Shown one piece after another: positions 46,591-55,178 of a stretch of DNA of 64,000 nt. The stretch's first letter is position 1. The number at the start of each line of letters is the position of its first letter. This stretch comes from Thalassomonas haliotis (GTDB lineage Bacteria; Pseudomonadota; Gammaproteobacteria; Enterobacterales; Alteromonadaceae). The notes under the pieces are model-generated. The model saw only the letters and a list, made by a program, of their open reading frames with translations. It had not been told where the DNA came from and did not search any database. A program made the translations under genes and the position numbers. Where the stretch lies: contig NZ_CP059693.1 of assembly GCF_028657945.1 (NCBI RefSeq), positions 930,001 through 994,000 of the forward strand, in the 5' to 3' direction.

Positions 46591-46610
46591 CTAAAGTAGA
46601 AGGATTTTTT

Positions 46611-47012
46611 TTGAAAAAAATAATAAAAGATAGTGCAGTATTTCTGGGTATATTTGCTGTATTTTTTTTAATAATGAATATTGCCCTTAACAAATATAAT
46701 GAAAAGCAAAGCATTCTTTATAATGACTACTCTTCTTTCTTTGCGAAAACAGACAGTGAACTCATAGTCTATACCGCAGATACTTGTGTAGTATGTAAAA
46801 ACCTCAAAAATTATTTAACAAAGAGAAATGTTGAGTTTGAGGAGAGAGAGATCACTCAAAATGAGCAATATATGGCTGAATTCTCAGCATTCAACGCCAA
46901 TGTTACTCCGATTCTTTTAACTCAAGAAATGATGTTGTTGGGGTTTCATAAGCAAATTGTTGATGAAAAAATTATAGGCAAAGTAGTAAAGGATTATGAT
47001 GGTAAATATTAG
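46611..47012 (+). CDS. Membrane-anchored glutaredoxin-like protein
   Basis: 133 residues. Helix at about 9-27 (AVFLGIFAVFFLIMNIAL), then a glutaredoxin fold: LIVYTADTCVVCKNLKNYL with active-site CVVC (Cys59, Cys62), cis-Pro loop NVTPILLT and GF near the end. Likely outward-facing thiol oxidoreductase. Start TTG 46611 with AGAAGGA upstream. It is the first gene after the Cys-peptides, so it may reduce, oxidise or isomerise their cysteines. Confidence 0.78.
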   Translation: MKKIIKDSAVFLGIFAVFFLIMNIALNKYNEKQSILYNDYSSFFAKTDSELIVYTADTCVVCKNLKNYLTKRNVEFEEREITQNEQYMAEFSAFNANVTPILLTQEMMLLGFHKQIVDEKIIGKVVKDYDGKY

Positions 47013-47508
47013 TAAAAAAGGAATTGGTCTTACTTTTTTAGTAATGTTACTATTAACTGTAAGTTTTTATTTGTATAAAAGTGTGGCGGTCACTACACCG
47101 AAAACCAGTCAATGGAAAGACTCTCCTCTTTCGATTTTTCATTTACTCATCAACATGCGTTCTATCAATATGCCGCAGCTTATTATTTTCAATGAAGAAA
47201 ATGAATTGATACTGCATATTACACAACTGGACTCTATTTTATCGTATGACTTTTCTTCGGTCTATAACCGGGAAATACCTAAAAATAAAGACTTTAAATT
47301 ACTTGATGCTTTTATCTTGCCCAAATTAAATTTGGGAGCTTTTAACGTGTTTTTGGTATACCCGGATCCTGAATGTTTGAAATCAACAGATCAGAGAGAG
47401 TTGGAAGCTCTTTATGCGAATATTCCTCAACAGCTGATTAATGCTCTTCCGGGAAATAATATTGAATTTAATTTATTATCCGTTCATCAAGGTGATCATA
47501 AGCTTTAA
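46996..47508 (+). CDS. Hypothetical membrane-anchored protein, 170 residues
   Basis: Overlaps the glutaredoxin-like gene by 17 bases. One N-terminal helix (IGLTFLVMLLLTVSFYLY), then an outward domain of mixed strands and helices (NMPQLIIFNEENELILHITQ, LNLGAFNVFLVYPDPECL). A single Cys. A thioredoxin-like strand order is conceivable but I see no active-site motif. The overlap points to a shared role with the oxidoreductase. Confidence 0.65.
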   Translation: MMVNISKKGIGLTFLVMLLLTVSFYLYKSVAVTTPKTSQWKDSPLSIFHLLINMRSINMPQLIIFNEENELILHITQLDSILSYDFSSVYNREIPKNKDFKLLDAFILPKLNLGAFNVFLVYPDPECLKSTDQRELEALYANIPQQLINALPGNNIEFNLLSVHQGDHKL

Positions 47509-47550
47509 ACGCAATGTTATTACCCGCTCAGGAATCGTTTAGCAAAAACT

Positions 47551-48789
47551 ATGGATACGAAAATAGAAAGAATAGGATTGAAAAAGCACTATTACTTTAT
47601 CTTTTTAGGCGTTTTTTTAATTATTTGCACCTTAGTGTTCAATACCTGGAACCAAAGTAGTGTAAATGCACAAGACATTACATTGGCGACGGTAAAGTCT
47701 AATTTTAATTACCAACTACAAGGGGTGGGCAAAGTTAAGCCTTTGAAGGTTTGGAACGTTAATAATGACCTTCCGGGCAGGGTAGTAGGTGTTAAGGTTC
47801 GTAATGGGCAAGTGGTAAAAGAAGGTGATGAGTTAGTCCAGCTAGAAAATACTGAACTTGAGTTAAAAAAAGAAAGTTTGTTGTACGAACTTGAGCTTGT
47901 GCAAATCGAAACTATCAGCTTGGAGCAAAAGTTATTAGCTGAGCGTATAGAGCATCAAAGTAAGGTGAAAAAGGCACAGCTTTCATTAAAAATAGCCAAA
48001 GGTAATTACCTAGCCAAGAAGCAACTATTCGACAAAGGCGCAAGTTCTGAAAGTGTGTTGACTGTGGCCAGGTTGGATTTGGAGATGGCTGAATTTGAAG
48101 TCGAACGTGAGCAGGAGTTAATTACTACAAAGAAACTAGCCGCAGATGCCCGGCTTAAATTAATGCAGGCTAAGTTGACAAGAAAACAACAAGAGGTTGA
48201 CAGTACAATACGCCTGTTAAAAAAGCTGAGAGTTCTAGCTCCTATTGCTGGAGTTGTAACAGAGGTTACTGGCAATTACGGTTCATACATCAATAAAGGG
48301 CAAAAAATGGGATTAATTTCCAGTGTTGAGCATTTGTTTGCACAAATAGTTTTACCCGAAAAAGAAATTGCGAAAATAAAAGTGGGTACTGTGGTGAAGG
48401 TGAGTTCATCACAGGGCCTAGTGAATGCCAAAGTAACTTTAATTAATCCCGCACTAAAAAATGGTACGGTAGAAATTGAAGCTGAATTTGTCGACCATCC
48501 CGAATGGCTAAAACCCGAATTGCCGATACAAGCAACTTTTGATATTCCTTCAGATAAAAAATTGCTTTACGTCAATGCTCCTGTTGGCATTTCACCTAAT
48601 AGCCAGTCAACAGTTTATAAGTTGTCGCCCGTTACAGGAATGCTAAATAAAACGGAAGTTTTTTTTGGTCGGTTAAATGACGGTAAGTTAGAAGTTGTAC
48701 ATGGGCTTACAGTAAATGATGTTGTTGTTGTTAGTTCACAGGAAATTTTAACAGGCGATGACATTACGCTTATAAGGGAAGCATCGTGA
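47551..48789 (+). CDS. HlyD/MacA-type adaptor of the peptide-locus exporter
   Basis: 412 residues. One helix (about 14-30, YFIFLGVFLIICTLVF), lipoyl halves GRVVGVKVRNGQVVKEGDEL and LRVLAPIAGVVTEVTGNYGS, a long coiled-coil hairpin (about 105-230) and terminal beta domains. It bridges the ABC pump to a TolC-like channel. Its stop overlaps the GTG start of the ATPase gene (GTGA). Confidence 0.88.
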   Translation: MDTKIERIGLKKHYYFIFLGVFLIICTLVFNTWNQSSVNAQDITLATVKSNFNYQLQGVGKVKPLKVWNVNNDLPGRVVGVKVRNGQVVKEGDELVQLENTELELKKESLLYELELVQIETISLEQKLLAERIEHQSKVKKAQLSLKIAKGNYLAKKQLFDKGASSESVLTVARLDLEMAEFEVEREQELITTKKLAADARLKLMQAKLTRKQQEVDSTIRLLKKLRVLAPIAGVVTEVTGNYGSYINKGQKMGLISSVEHLFAQIVLPEKEIAKIKVGTVVKVSSSQGLVNAKVTLINPALKNGTVEIEAEFVDHPEWLKPELPIQATFDIPSDKKLLYVNAPVGISPNSQSTVYKLSPVTGMLNKTEVFFGRLNDGKLEVVHGLTVNDVVVVSSQEILTGDDITLIREAS

Positions 48790-49478
48790 ATCTAGCTATT
48801 AATAGCCAAAATTTATCTAAGTCTTATATCTCCGGGGATATCCATACTTTGGCCAGCGATAATATCTCGCTTAAAATTGATGTTGGGGAATTTGTCTCTA
48901 TTGTTGGCCCCTCAGGTGGTGGAAAGTCTACCCTGTTAACTTTGTTGGGGATGATGGGGGAAGCAAGTGGCGGTAGTTTATCCATACTTGGCGTTGATGT
49001 TTCTTCTTTAAATGAGCGGCAAAAGTCGCGTTTTAGAAATGAAAAATTAGGCTATATTTTTCAGTCTTTTAACTTAATCAGTGATTTAAATGTTCTGGAT
49101 AATGTCCTCTTACCTACGGCATACAATAGCCGTATTAAAAGAAGGTCGAAAATTGAACTGGCGGAGTCCTTATTAGATAAAGTAGGACTAGGCCATAGGA
49201 AAAAACACCTACCAAGCCAATTGAGTGGCGGCCAACAGCAGAAAGTAGCCATAGCTCGCTCATTGATTATGGAGCCTGAGATTATTTTTGCTGATGAGCC
49301 TACCGGTAATTTGGATTCAGCCAGTACTGAGCAGATAATGGAGATCTTAAAAGACATTAATAGCCAGAATACTACGATAGTTATGGTTACCCATAATGAA
49401 ACATTAGCGGATATGACAGCAAGAAAAATCAGTATTCAGGATGGACGTATTCATTCTGACGAGTTCATTGCCAAGTAG
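48786..49478 (+). CDS. MacB/LolD-type ABC ATPase of the peptide-locus exporter
   Basis: 230 residues. Walker [25 protein letters not shown]-loop, signature [15 protein letters not shown], Walker [14 protein letters not shown] and H-loop VMVTHNE. GTG start preceded by AAGGGAAG and overlapping the adaptor stop. Complete motifs argue the exporter is functional. Confidence 0.92.
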   Translation: MNLAINSQNLSKSYISGDIHTLASDNISLKIDVGEFVSIVGPSGGGKSTLLTLLGMMGEASGGSLSILGVDVSSLNERQKSRFRNEKLGYIFQSFNLISDLNVLDNVLLPTAYNSRIKRRSKIELAESLLDKVGLGHRKKHLPSQLSGGQQQKVAIARSLIMEPEIIFADEPTGNLDSASTEQIMEILKDINSQNTTIVMVTHNETLADMTARKISIQDGRIHSDEFIAK

Positions 49479-49486
49479 ATATAATT

Positions 49487-51916
49487 ATGCTGGATTTTTT
49501 GTATTTTGAGTCAAAAATGTTTTTCAATTATTTGAAAAGCAAGCCTATTTCTACCTCTTTATCATGCCTGCTACTGGCATTTTGTTTATCGCTTACTTAT
49601 AGCTTTTACTTAGCAATAGATGCCATAGAACATTCAAATCAGCCCAACAGCGGTAACAATAAAGCTTATACAGTGGTTGTGGAGCATGGTGCTGATATCA
49701 ATGCCACTAAGGTTAATTCATTTTTTGTCCAACAACTCAAAGCATTGAAGCTAGAAAAGCTGGCAGCTATAGGTGCATTCAATAACGGTGTTGTTGATTT
49801 CACACGAGGTAGTTATCAGCAGGAATTAAATGTTGAAGTCATTGAGTTCGAACTCCTTAATTATATTGACGAAATTAATCTTCAATATACACAAGATGAG
49901 TTGATTAAAATGGAGGCAATGAAAGAACAAACTTTATTTATTTCTGATAACTTAGTTAATCAGTTGAAAAGTGAAAATATTATCATCGGAAAAGGTAGTC
50001 TTATGAACCTTAATGGGGCTGTTTATTCTGTTGCAGGGATTATACCTAAGGCTTTTAGAGGCTTTAGTGGTAAGGAGAATGTTGTAGACATTTGGCTGCC
50101 CCAAAGCTCGGTAGCTTTTGTGAAAAAAGTGCCGAAAGGGCTTTATCCAGACGGCAATTACCTTTTTTCAGATACGCTTCTTATTGCATTTAGCCGAAAT
50201 GATTTTGATGGATTATTGCATGAGCTACATTGGCTTGAACAGGTGTTGTATTCTAGTGGCTCTTTAAAGGCGGGTGAGCAGCTGAAGTTGCTTTCTGGCA
50301 TACAAAGTAATTATACGAAATTTGTAAAGCAAAAAGAGCTTTTAACTGTAAATATGATGGCTACCGCTATTTTATTGGCTCTAGGTGTTTTCAGTTTCAG
50401 CCGTTTTCGAATCACACAGTTACTGCAGGATGGGGATAATACTAAAATCCGCTTGGCGGCTGGAAATACAGTTGTTAGGCATTTATATACCCTCATTTTA
50501 CAAAATTTATTTTTAATTGGGGTTGTTATTGTTGTTTCAGTCGGTCTGTATGCCTTTTTAAGCCGATACCTTTATGACTTACTTGGGATTAATCTTAATG
50601 ATGTGGAAATATATCTTTATCACTTTTTAATTGCTATTGGCGTTGGTTTGTTTGTTATTTCTATGGGGCAGTTTTTAATTTTAAAAGGGTATTCTAATTC
50701 ACAGTTGGCGCAATCTTTAAAAAGCCGCAACCACCCTATAAATACTGTTTTAAATAGTGCCTTGTCTGCTGTTTCTCTATTGGCAGTGGTTATTTCGATC
50801 GGACTTATCGGTGAATATATTAATTATCAGCAAACACCATACGGTTACCAGGCTGCAGATAGAAGTGTATTACAACTAGAAATCCCCAAAACGACAAATG
50901 GTCTTCTCTATTCCTCTAGAGACTTTTCACTGGTAAATGTACAGATTGAAAATCTTGCACAAGAAAACAACCTGTTGATAGCTATGAGCGATAAAACTTT
51001 TTTTAGTGGTATTAATGATTATACGGGCTTGTTTTATTTACCTATGGAGAATAATGGTTATGCGGAATTAAACCTGCAAAGTCAGTATGTGACGAGTAAT
51101 TTTTTTACCGTATCAGGGATTTCTTTCAGTGATGGCAGAGCATTTACTAATGATGAAAGAGATGTTGTCGTTGTCAATCAAAAATTTGCAGATGTGTATT
51201 TTCATGGTGAGAGTCCTGTTAACCAGAGTCTTTATCAGGATTTTTATGATATGGAGTTTGGTGAAAATTCTGCATCGGTTTTAAAACGAAACAGAACAGC
51301 TCGTCATATTGTTGGTGTTGTTGATAATTTTTATCCCGGCTCCAAAGGAATAGCAATTAAACCGGAAATTTATCTGCCTTTAACAAGTGAGATACAGATC
51401 AGAAGTCTTATTGTTCATCACCAGAATTCCCCCAGTGTTGATTTCAGTGATATTTATTCCCAGATGAGCTTAAGCAATGTGGTGAAAGATATTTATTCTT
51501 TGGAAGAGAAACAAAAAATTGACTCGCAACATGAGCGGGCAAAAATAGTCTTGTTTCTACTTTCGACATTATTATCTCTTTTTACCTTGGCTTTTTCACT
51601 GTATACCGAAGTACATCAATGGTGCGAATTTAAAAAGAATGAAATTTATACCCGATTTTCACTTGGTAGTACTAAGGGAAAGTTACAACAGCTTATTTTT
51701 TTTCGAATGGCAAAAATCAGTTTAATAGGGGGCGGAAGCCTTGCTTTTGCAGTTATTTTGAGTCATCAGTACTTTTCCTGGTTTAAGGTAGCTGAATTTT
51801 CCTGTGCCAATTTATTGCTTTCATTGGTGATTTTTTCTGTTCTGACCTGGGGAGCAGTTATATTCGCGAGTATGAATTATAACTCCATCTCTAAGGTAAT
51901 AACTAAAATGCATTGA
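49487..51916 (+). CDS. MacB/FtsX-type permease of the peptide-locus exporter
   Basis: 809 residues. N-terminal helix (ISTSLSCLLLAFCLSLTYSF), large periplasmic region, FtsX helices around 290-400 (TAILLALGVFSFSRFR; IGVVIVVSVGLYAFL; FLIAIGVGLFVISMGQFLIL), a second periplasmic domain after about 430, and C-terminal FtsX helices. This duplicated layout is used by peptide and lipoprotein exporters. It is 8 bases after the ATPase gene and ends the operon. Confidence 0.88.
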   Translation: MLDFLYFESKMFFNYLKSKPISTSLSCLLLAFCLSLTYSFYLAIDAIEHSNQPNSGNNKAYTVVVEHGADINATKVNSFFVQQLKALKLEKLAAIGAFNNGVVDFTRGSYQQELNVEVIEFELLNYIDEINLQYTQDELIKMEAMKEQTLFISDNLVNQLKSENIIIGKGSLMNLNGAVYSVAGIIPKAFRGFSGKENVVDIWLPQSSVAFVKKVPKGLYPDGNYLFSDTLLIAFSRNDFDGLLHELHWLEQVLYSSGSLKAGEQLKLLSGIQSNYTKFVKQKELLTVNMMATAILLALGVFSFSRFRITQLLQDGDNTKIRLAAGNTVVRHLYTLILQNLFLIGVVIVVSVGLYAFLSRYLYDLLGINLNDVEIYLYHFLIAIGVGLFVISMGQFLILKGYSNSQLAQSLKSRNHPINTVLNSALSAVSLLAVVISIGLIGEYINYQQTPYGYQAADRSVLQLEIPKTTNGLLYSSRDFSLVNVQIENLAQENNLLIAMSDKTFFSGINDYTGLFYLPMENNGYAELNLQSQYVTSNFFTVSGISFSDGRAFTNDERDVVVVNQKFADVYFHGESPVNQSLYQDFYDMEFGENSASVLKRNRTARHIVGVVDNFYPGSKGIAIKPEIYLPLTSEIQIRSLIVHHQNSPSVDFSDIYSQMSLSNVVKDIYSLEEKQKIDSQHERAKIVLFLLSTLLSLFTLAFSLYTEVHQWCEFKKNEIYTRFSLGSTKGKLQQLIFFRMAKISLIGGGSLAFAVILSHQYFSWFKVAEFSCANLLLSLVIFSVLTWGAVIFASMNYNSISKVITKMH

Positions 51917-51964
51917 TTGGAGCTATTAAAGGTTGGTGATTAACCTGGTGTCTTTTAGGAGGGG

Positions 51965-52046
51965 ATTAGGCCAGCAACTGGCATTGGTCTATGAAATTAA
52001 ATTAAACGGCTTGGAAGGGATGTTACAGCCATTACTAAGGGGGTAA
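51965..52046 (+). pseudogene. Orphan 3' end of a second DUF3820 gene (right repeat)
   Basis: Matches 45203-45284 without gaps at 72 of 82 bases. Before the last two codons all seven differences are synonymous (for example CTG-GCG-CTG-GTT against TTG/GCA/GTC forms), so this copy diverged while still a working gene. No start or 5' part remains. It marks the right edge of the AT-rich block. Confidence 0.85.
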
Positions 52047-52078
52047 TGGCTGTTGCTTGTGTTCAGCGCTTCGACGGC

Positions 52079-52444
52079 TTATTCGTCGTCGAGATCTACA
52101 GCTTCGCTTGCCATACTATCACTGTCTATTTTCGCTTTACCGAATAAAGTATGGAACTGTTTCGGGGTCAGTACTTTATTCTGATATTTCAGCCAGGTTT
52201 TTTCAATTCTGTGCTCCGGCTCTGCTTTACCTTCGCATACCTCGACAAAGTGCTGCTCTTGTTCATTAATGGGGGATCTTTTACCTGAAGCTAATTCGCT
52301 CAGGGCAACGCCATATTGTTCTAATAGTTGCACCTCGGCTAAGGTATAGTCTCCCGAGCGGCTCATGCCCCGGGGATAATTTCTATCGTCGTAAAATTTA
52401 CGGTTGCTTTTGAAGCTGTCTTGATTAATTTCCATCGTATTCAT
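52079..52444 (-). CDS. maoP: MaoP (DUF413), macrodomain Ori protein homologue
   Basis: About 121 residues. FYDDRNYPRGMSRSGDYTLA, EVQLLEQYGVALSEL and KTWLKYQNKVLTPKQFHTLF match the DUF413 family, with the acidic tail usual for it. In E. coli MaoP acts with the maoS site to organise the Ori macrodomain. ATG 52444 and ATG 52435 are both possible; TTG 52459 is the longest option. Confidence 0.85.
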   Translation of the reverse strand: MNTMEINQDSFKSNRKFYDDRNYPRGMSRSGDYTLAEVQLLEQYGVALSELASGKRSPINEQEQHFVEVCEGKAEPEHRIEKTWLKYQNKVLTPKQFHTLFGKAKIDSDSMASEAVDLDDE

Positions 52445-52877
52445 TAGGTTCAAACTCAAAAAAAATAAATTTATGGTTCCGCTCGAATATTTAGTTCATT
52501 TCTTTTGCTTTTTCAATCTCTTTTTGCATGTTCGAATAAAAATCTAACAAATTTTTTCAACTGTGTTTATTCAATCATCAGCTGAGCCATCGGCTGCGGG
52601 TTTTTTAAATTTTTTTGTTATAAACATCTGGTGCGGGAGAACATCTTTTTATATGGCATTTTTGCTAATAAGTTGTTTTATCACATTAATGTCATATTAA
52701 GGTCATAAAGGAGATTTCCCGGATTACAAAATGCAACTTTTGATCACATTTTCTCACGTTTTTTCTGGTTGCATTGTCCGGGCAATTGTTCTTAAATAAC
52801 TCGTCGGCTGAATTTCAGCGTAGACCGCTAAGTACCTAATTAATAATATATTATCAATGAGTTATGGAGTGTTATCT
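52445..52877. other. Divergent intergenic region upstream of maoP and rmf
   Basis: No gene supported. A possible rmf promoter is TTGCAT (52769-52774), 17 bases, TTAAAT. A near direct repeat GTCATATTAAGGTCAT lies at about 52690-52705. TTGATCACATTTTCTCACG at about 52740 only loosely resembles a CRP site. Confidence 0.3.
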
Positions 52878-53051
52878 ATGAGAAGACAAAAAAGAGATCG
52901 TTTAGGCAGAGCATTTTCAAATGGTTACCAGGCAGGCCTCTTAGGTAGAAACAAAGAAAATTGTCCATATCAAAATACCAATGCCAAATCGGAATGGCTT
53001 GGCGGCTGGCGAGAAGCCATGACAGATCGAAATACCGGTTTATTTAAATAA
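52878..53051 (+). CDS. rmf: Ribosome modulation factor
   Basis: 57 residues. MRRQKRDRLGRAFSNGYQAG, then CPYQ and WLGGWREAMTDR, match RMF closely. It dimerises 70S ribosomes into inactive 100S particles in stationary phase. Start ATG 52878 with GGAG eight bases upstream; the in-frame ATG 52857 would add seven residues not found in the family. Confidence 0.95.
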   Translation: MRRQKRDRLGRAFSNGYQAGLLGRNKENCPYQNTNAKSEWLGGWREAMTDRNTGLFK

Positions 53052-53091
53052 CTTTCCCCTCAGTACAAAAAATTTCCTTATATTTTACAGC

Positions 53092-53116
53092 AAAAAGCCC
53101 TCGATTCGAGGGCTTA
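53092..53116 (-). terminator. Bidirectional terminator between rmf and moeB
   Basis: AAGCCCTCG-ATT-CGAGGGCTT; a T-run follows on the minus strand, so it best serves the Moco operon, and also ends rmf. Confidence 0.8.
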
Positions 53117-53157
53117 AACTTATCTGAACCGGCCATTTTTCGTCTTTAGCCTTAGCA

Positions 53158-53913
53158 TTAATGCTGGCCGCAGGCGGGGCATTTTTCCTGTTTGTTCAAG
53201 GTAAATTGCCGCCATTGGTTGGACAAACCGTCGAACAGGCTGAGCTGGTTTACCGCCACCTGGTTGGCGGTGAGCAGCTTAATGGCGGTTAACGATTGCA
53301 TACCGGCGACAATCGCCAGTACCGGGCCGAGAATACCTACGCTCTGGCAGTTATTTGCCGGGGCTTTTTCACTGGCGGGAAACAGACACTGGTAGCAGGC
53401 GCTGTCGGGATTTCTCGGATCCACCAGCAGGTGCTGGCCGTCAAAGCCGGTGGCGGCGCCGACAATCAAAGGTACCTTGTGCTCCAGGCACAGCTGGTTC
53501 ATCAGATACCGGGTGGCGATATTATCGGAGCAATCGATGACGACATCTACCAGATCCAGGTAATAGCGACCGAGCTCTAGGTCGAGCATTTCATCGATGA
53601 CTTCGATATTGATTTCCGGATTTTGCTGCTGCAATTTTTCGCTGGCAGCATCGGCTTTATTGCTTTGCAGATCGTCTTCATTAAACAAGATCTGCCTGGG
53701 CAGGTTGCTGATTTCTACGCTGTCGCCGTCGGCAAGATACAGGGTGCCGACACCTGCCGAAGCCAGATAAAGGGCGGTGGGATTGCCTAAACCGCCCATG
53801 CCGACAATCAGTACTTTAGCATTGCGCAGCGCCTGTTGTCCTGTTTCGCCGATCTGGTTTAGCATGATCTGGCGGCTGTATCTCAGCTGTTCGTTATTCG
53901 TTAACACGCTCAT
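53158..53913 (-). CDS. moeB: Molybdopterin-synthase adenylyltransferase
   Basis: 251 residues of the E1-like ThiF/MoeB family. Nucleotide site VLIVGMGGLGNPTALYLASAG; NLPRQILFNEDDL; VIDCSDNIATRYLMN; zinc cysteines CYQC and CPAC. It adenylates the MoaD C-terminus so that sulfur can be added. Last gene of the seven-gene Moco operon; 9 bases from moaE. Confidence 0.93.
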   Translation of the reverse strand: MSVLTNNEQLRYSRQIMLNQIGETGQQALRNAKVLIVGMGGLGNPTALYLASAGVGTLYLADGDSVEISNLPRQILFNEDDLQSNKADAASEKLQQQNPEINIEVIDEMLDLELGRYYLDLVDVVIDCSDNIATRYLMNQLCLEHKVPLIVGAATGFDGQHLLVDPRNPDSACYQCLFPASEKAPANNCQSVGILGPVLAIVAGMQSLTAIKLLTANQVAVNQLSLFDGLSNQWRQFTLNKQEKCPACGQH

Positions 53914-53922
53914 AGTATGCTT

Positions 53923-54372
53923 TTAATCCCACTGCTGTGCTTTAGAGGTATCACTGTGGCGGGCGTCGAGCCATTTTTCGCCTTGCTCGGTCAACTCTTT
54001 TTTCCAGAACGGGGCTTGTACCTTCAGGTAGTCCATGATGAATTCTGCGGCGGCAAAAGCATCCTGGCGATGCTTGCTGGTGACGCCGACAAAGACAATT
54101 TGTTCTCCCAGGTTCAGTTGGCCTATCCTGTGGATCACCCGGACCCGGCCGATATCCCAGCGGGAATGTGCGCTTTCCAGGATTTTTTCCAGCGATCTTT
54201 CGGTCATGCCCGGGTAATGTTCCAGGTATAAGCCGGAGACTTTCAGCCCTAAGTTGTTATCCCTGACCCGGCCGGTAAAGGTAACCACGGCCCCGTCAAT
54301 GGCGTTATCCTGCTCCAGATAAGCGACTTCATCGGCGAGGTTAAAGTCTTGTGTTTGGATGCTGATACTCAT
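53923..54372 (-). CDS. moaE: Molybdopterin synthase large subunit
   Basis: 149 residues. VVTFTGRVRDNN, YLEHYPGMTERSLEKI, VRVIHRIGQLNLGEQIVFVG and the catalytic Lys region FWKKELTEQGEKWLDA. With MoaD it converts cyclic pyranopterin monophosphate to molybdopterin. 26 bases after moaD. Confidence 0.95.
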   Translation of the reverse strand: MSISIQTQDFNLADEVAYLEQDNAIDGAVVTFTGRVRDNNLGLKVSGLYLEHYPGMTERSLEKILESAHSRWDIGRVRVIHRIGQLNLGEQIVFVGVTSKHRQDAFAAAEFIMDYLKVQAPFWKKELTEQGEKWLDARHSDTSKAQQWD

Positions 54373-54398
54373 CTTGTGATCCTTTTGCAGCCCTTTAA

Positions 54399-54650
54399 TT
54401 ATCCGCCGGTAACCGGCGGGAAAAAGGCCACTTCGTCCCCGGATTTTACCGGATGTGAGCCATCAACCATTTCATGATTGACGGCGCTTAATAACGAAGC
54501 ATTGCTGAAAGTCTGCTGCCAGTTGGGGTTTTGCTCAACCAGCAGCTGTTTGATTTTGGCTATGCTGTCGGTGTTTTCATCGGCGCTAAGTTCAAGCCCG
54601 GCGCAATTGAGCTGCTCGCGCAGGGCGGCAAAAAAAACAACTTTGATCAT
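54399..54650 (-). CDS. moaD: Molybdopterin synthase sulfur carrier subunit
   Basis: 83 residues, ubiquitin fold, ending VAFFPPVTGG with the Gly-Gly tail that receives the thiocarboxylate. 9 bases after moaC. Confidence 0.94.
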   Translation of the reverse strand: MIKVVFFAALREQLNCAGLELSADENTDSIAKIKQLLVEQNPNWQQTFSNASLLSAVNHEMVDGSHPVKSGDEVAFFPPVTGG

Positions 54651-54659
54651 ATTTCACCT

Positions 54660-55175
54660 TTACGACTTGTTGTTACTCGTCTCGGGAGCCTGCCAAGAAC
54701 CGGTTTTGCCCCCTTCTTTGGATAATACCTTGATACCATGAATTTCCATGGCAGGATCGGCCGCCTTACACATATCAAACAGGGTTAAACAGGCGACGGA
54801 AACCGCGGTCAGGGCTTCCATTTCTACCCCGGTTTGTCCGGTCAAGCGGCATAAAGCGGTAACTTTTACCTGGTTATTTTCCGGATCGGCTGCAAAGTCT
54901 ACCTGAACCTTACTCAACATTAACGGGTGGCATAAAGGAATAAGATCACTGCATTTTTTCGCCGCCTGAATACCGGCAATGCGGGCAACGGCAAAAACAT
55001 CGCCTTTTTTGTGTTCGCCTGTGGTGATCAGCGCCAGGGTTTGCGGGGTCATGGAAATATAGCCCCGGGCAACCGCGGTTCTGGAGGTCATGGCTTTTTC
55101 GGTGACATCCACCATATTGGCTTCACCTTTTTGATTGACATGACTCAGTTGTACGTTATCGGCTGAATTAGTCAT
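54660..55175 (-). CDS. moaC: Cyclic pyranopterin monophosphate synthase
   Basis: 171 residues. [31 protein letters not shown] and [19 protein letters not shown] are the family motifs, including the catalytic Lys/Asp region [10 protein letters not shown]. Acts after MoaA. Four-base gap to moaB. Confidence 0.95.
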   Translation of the reverse strand: MTNSADNVQLSHVNQKGEANMVDVTEKAMTSRTAVARGYISMTPQTLALITTGEHKKGDVFAVARIAGIQAAKKCSDLIPLCHPLMLSKVQVDFAADPENNQVKVTALCRLTGQTGVEMEALTAVSVACLTLFDMCKAADPAMEIHGIKVLSKEGGKTGSWQAPETSNNKS

Positions 55176-55178
55176 GGC

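Larger units (their letters stand above)
45285..51964. other. AT-rich accessory block (candidate genomic island)
   Basis: About 6.7 kb placed between the intact DUF3820 gene and a diverged copy of its 3' end. Its genes are visibly AT-richer than both flanks and are a self-contained set: two tiny Cys-peptide precursors, glutaredoxin-like and unknown anchored proteins, a complete ABC exporter, and a divergent anchored protein. No integrase or transposase lies inside, so it is either a non-autonomous or decayed insertion, or was brought in by homologous exchange. Confidence 0.65.

Noticed and set aside
52738-52757. CRP site upstream of rmf
   Set aside because: TTGATCACATTTTCTCACG has only partial half-sites with wrong symmetry for TGTGA-N6-TCACA.
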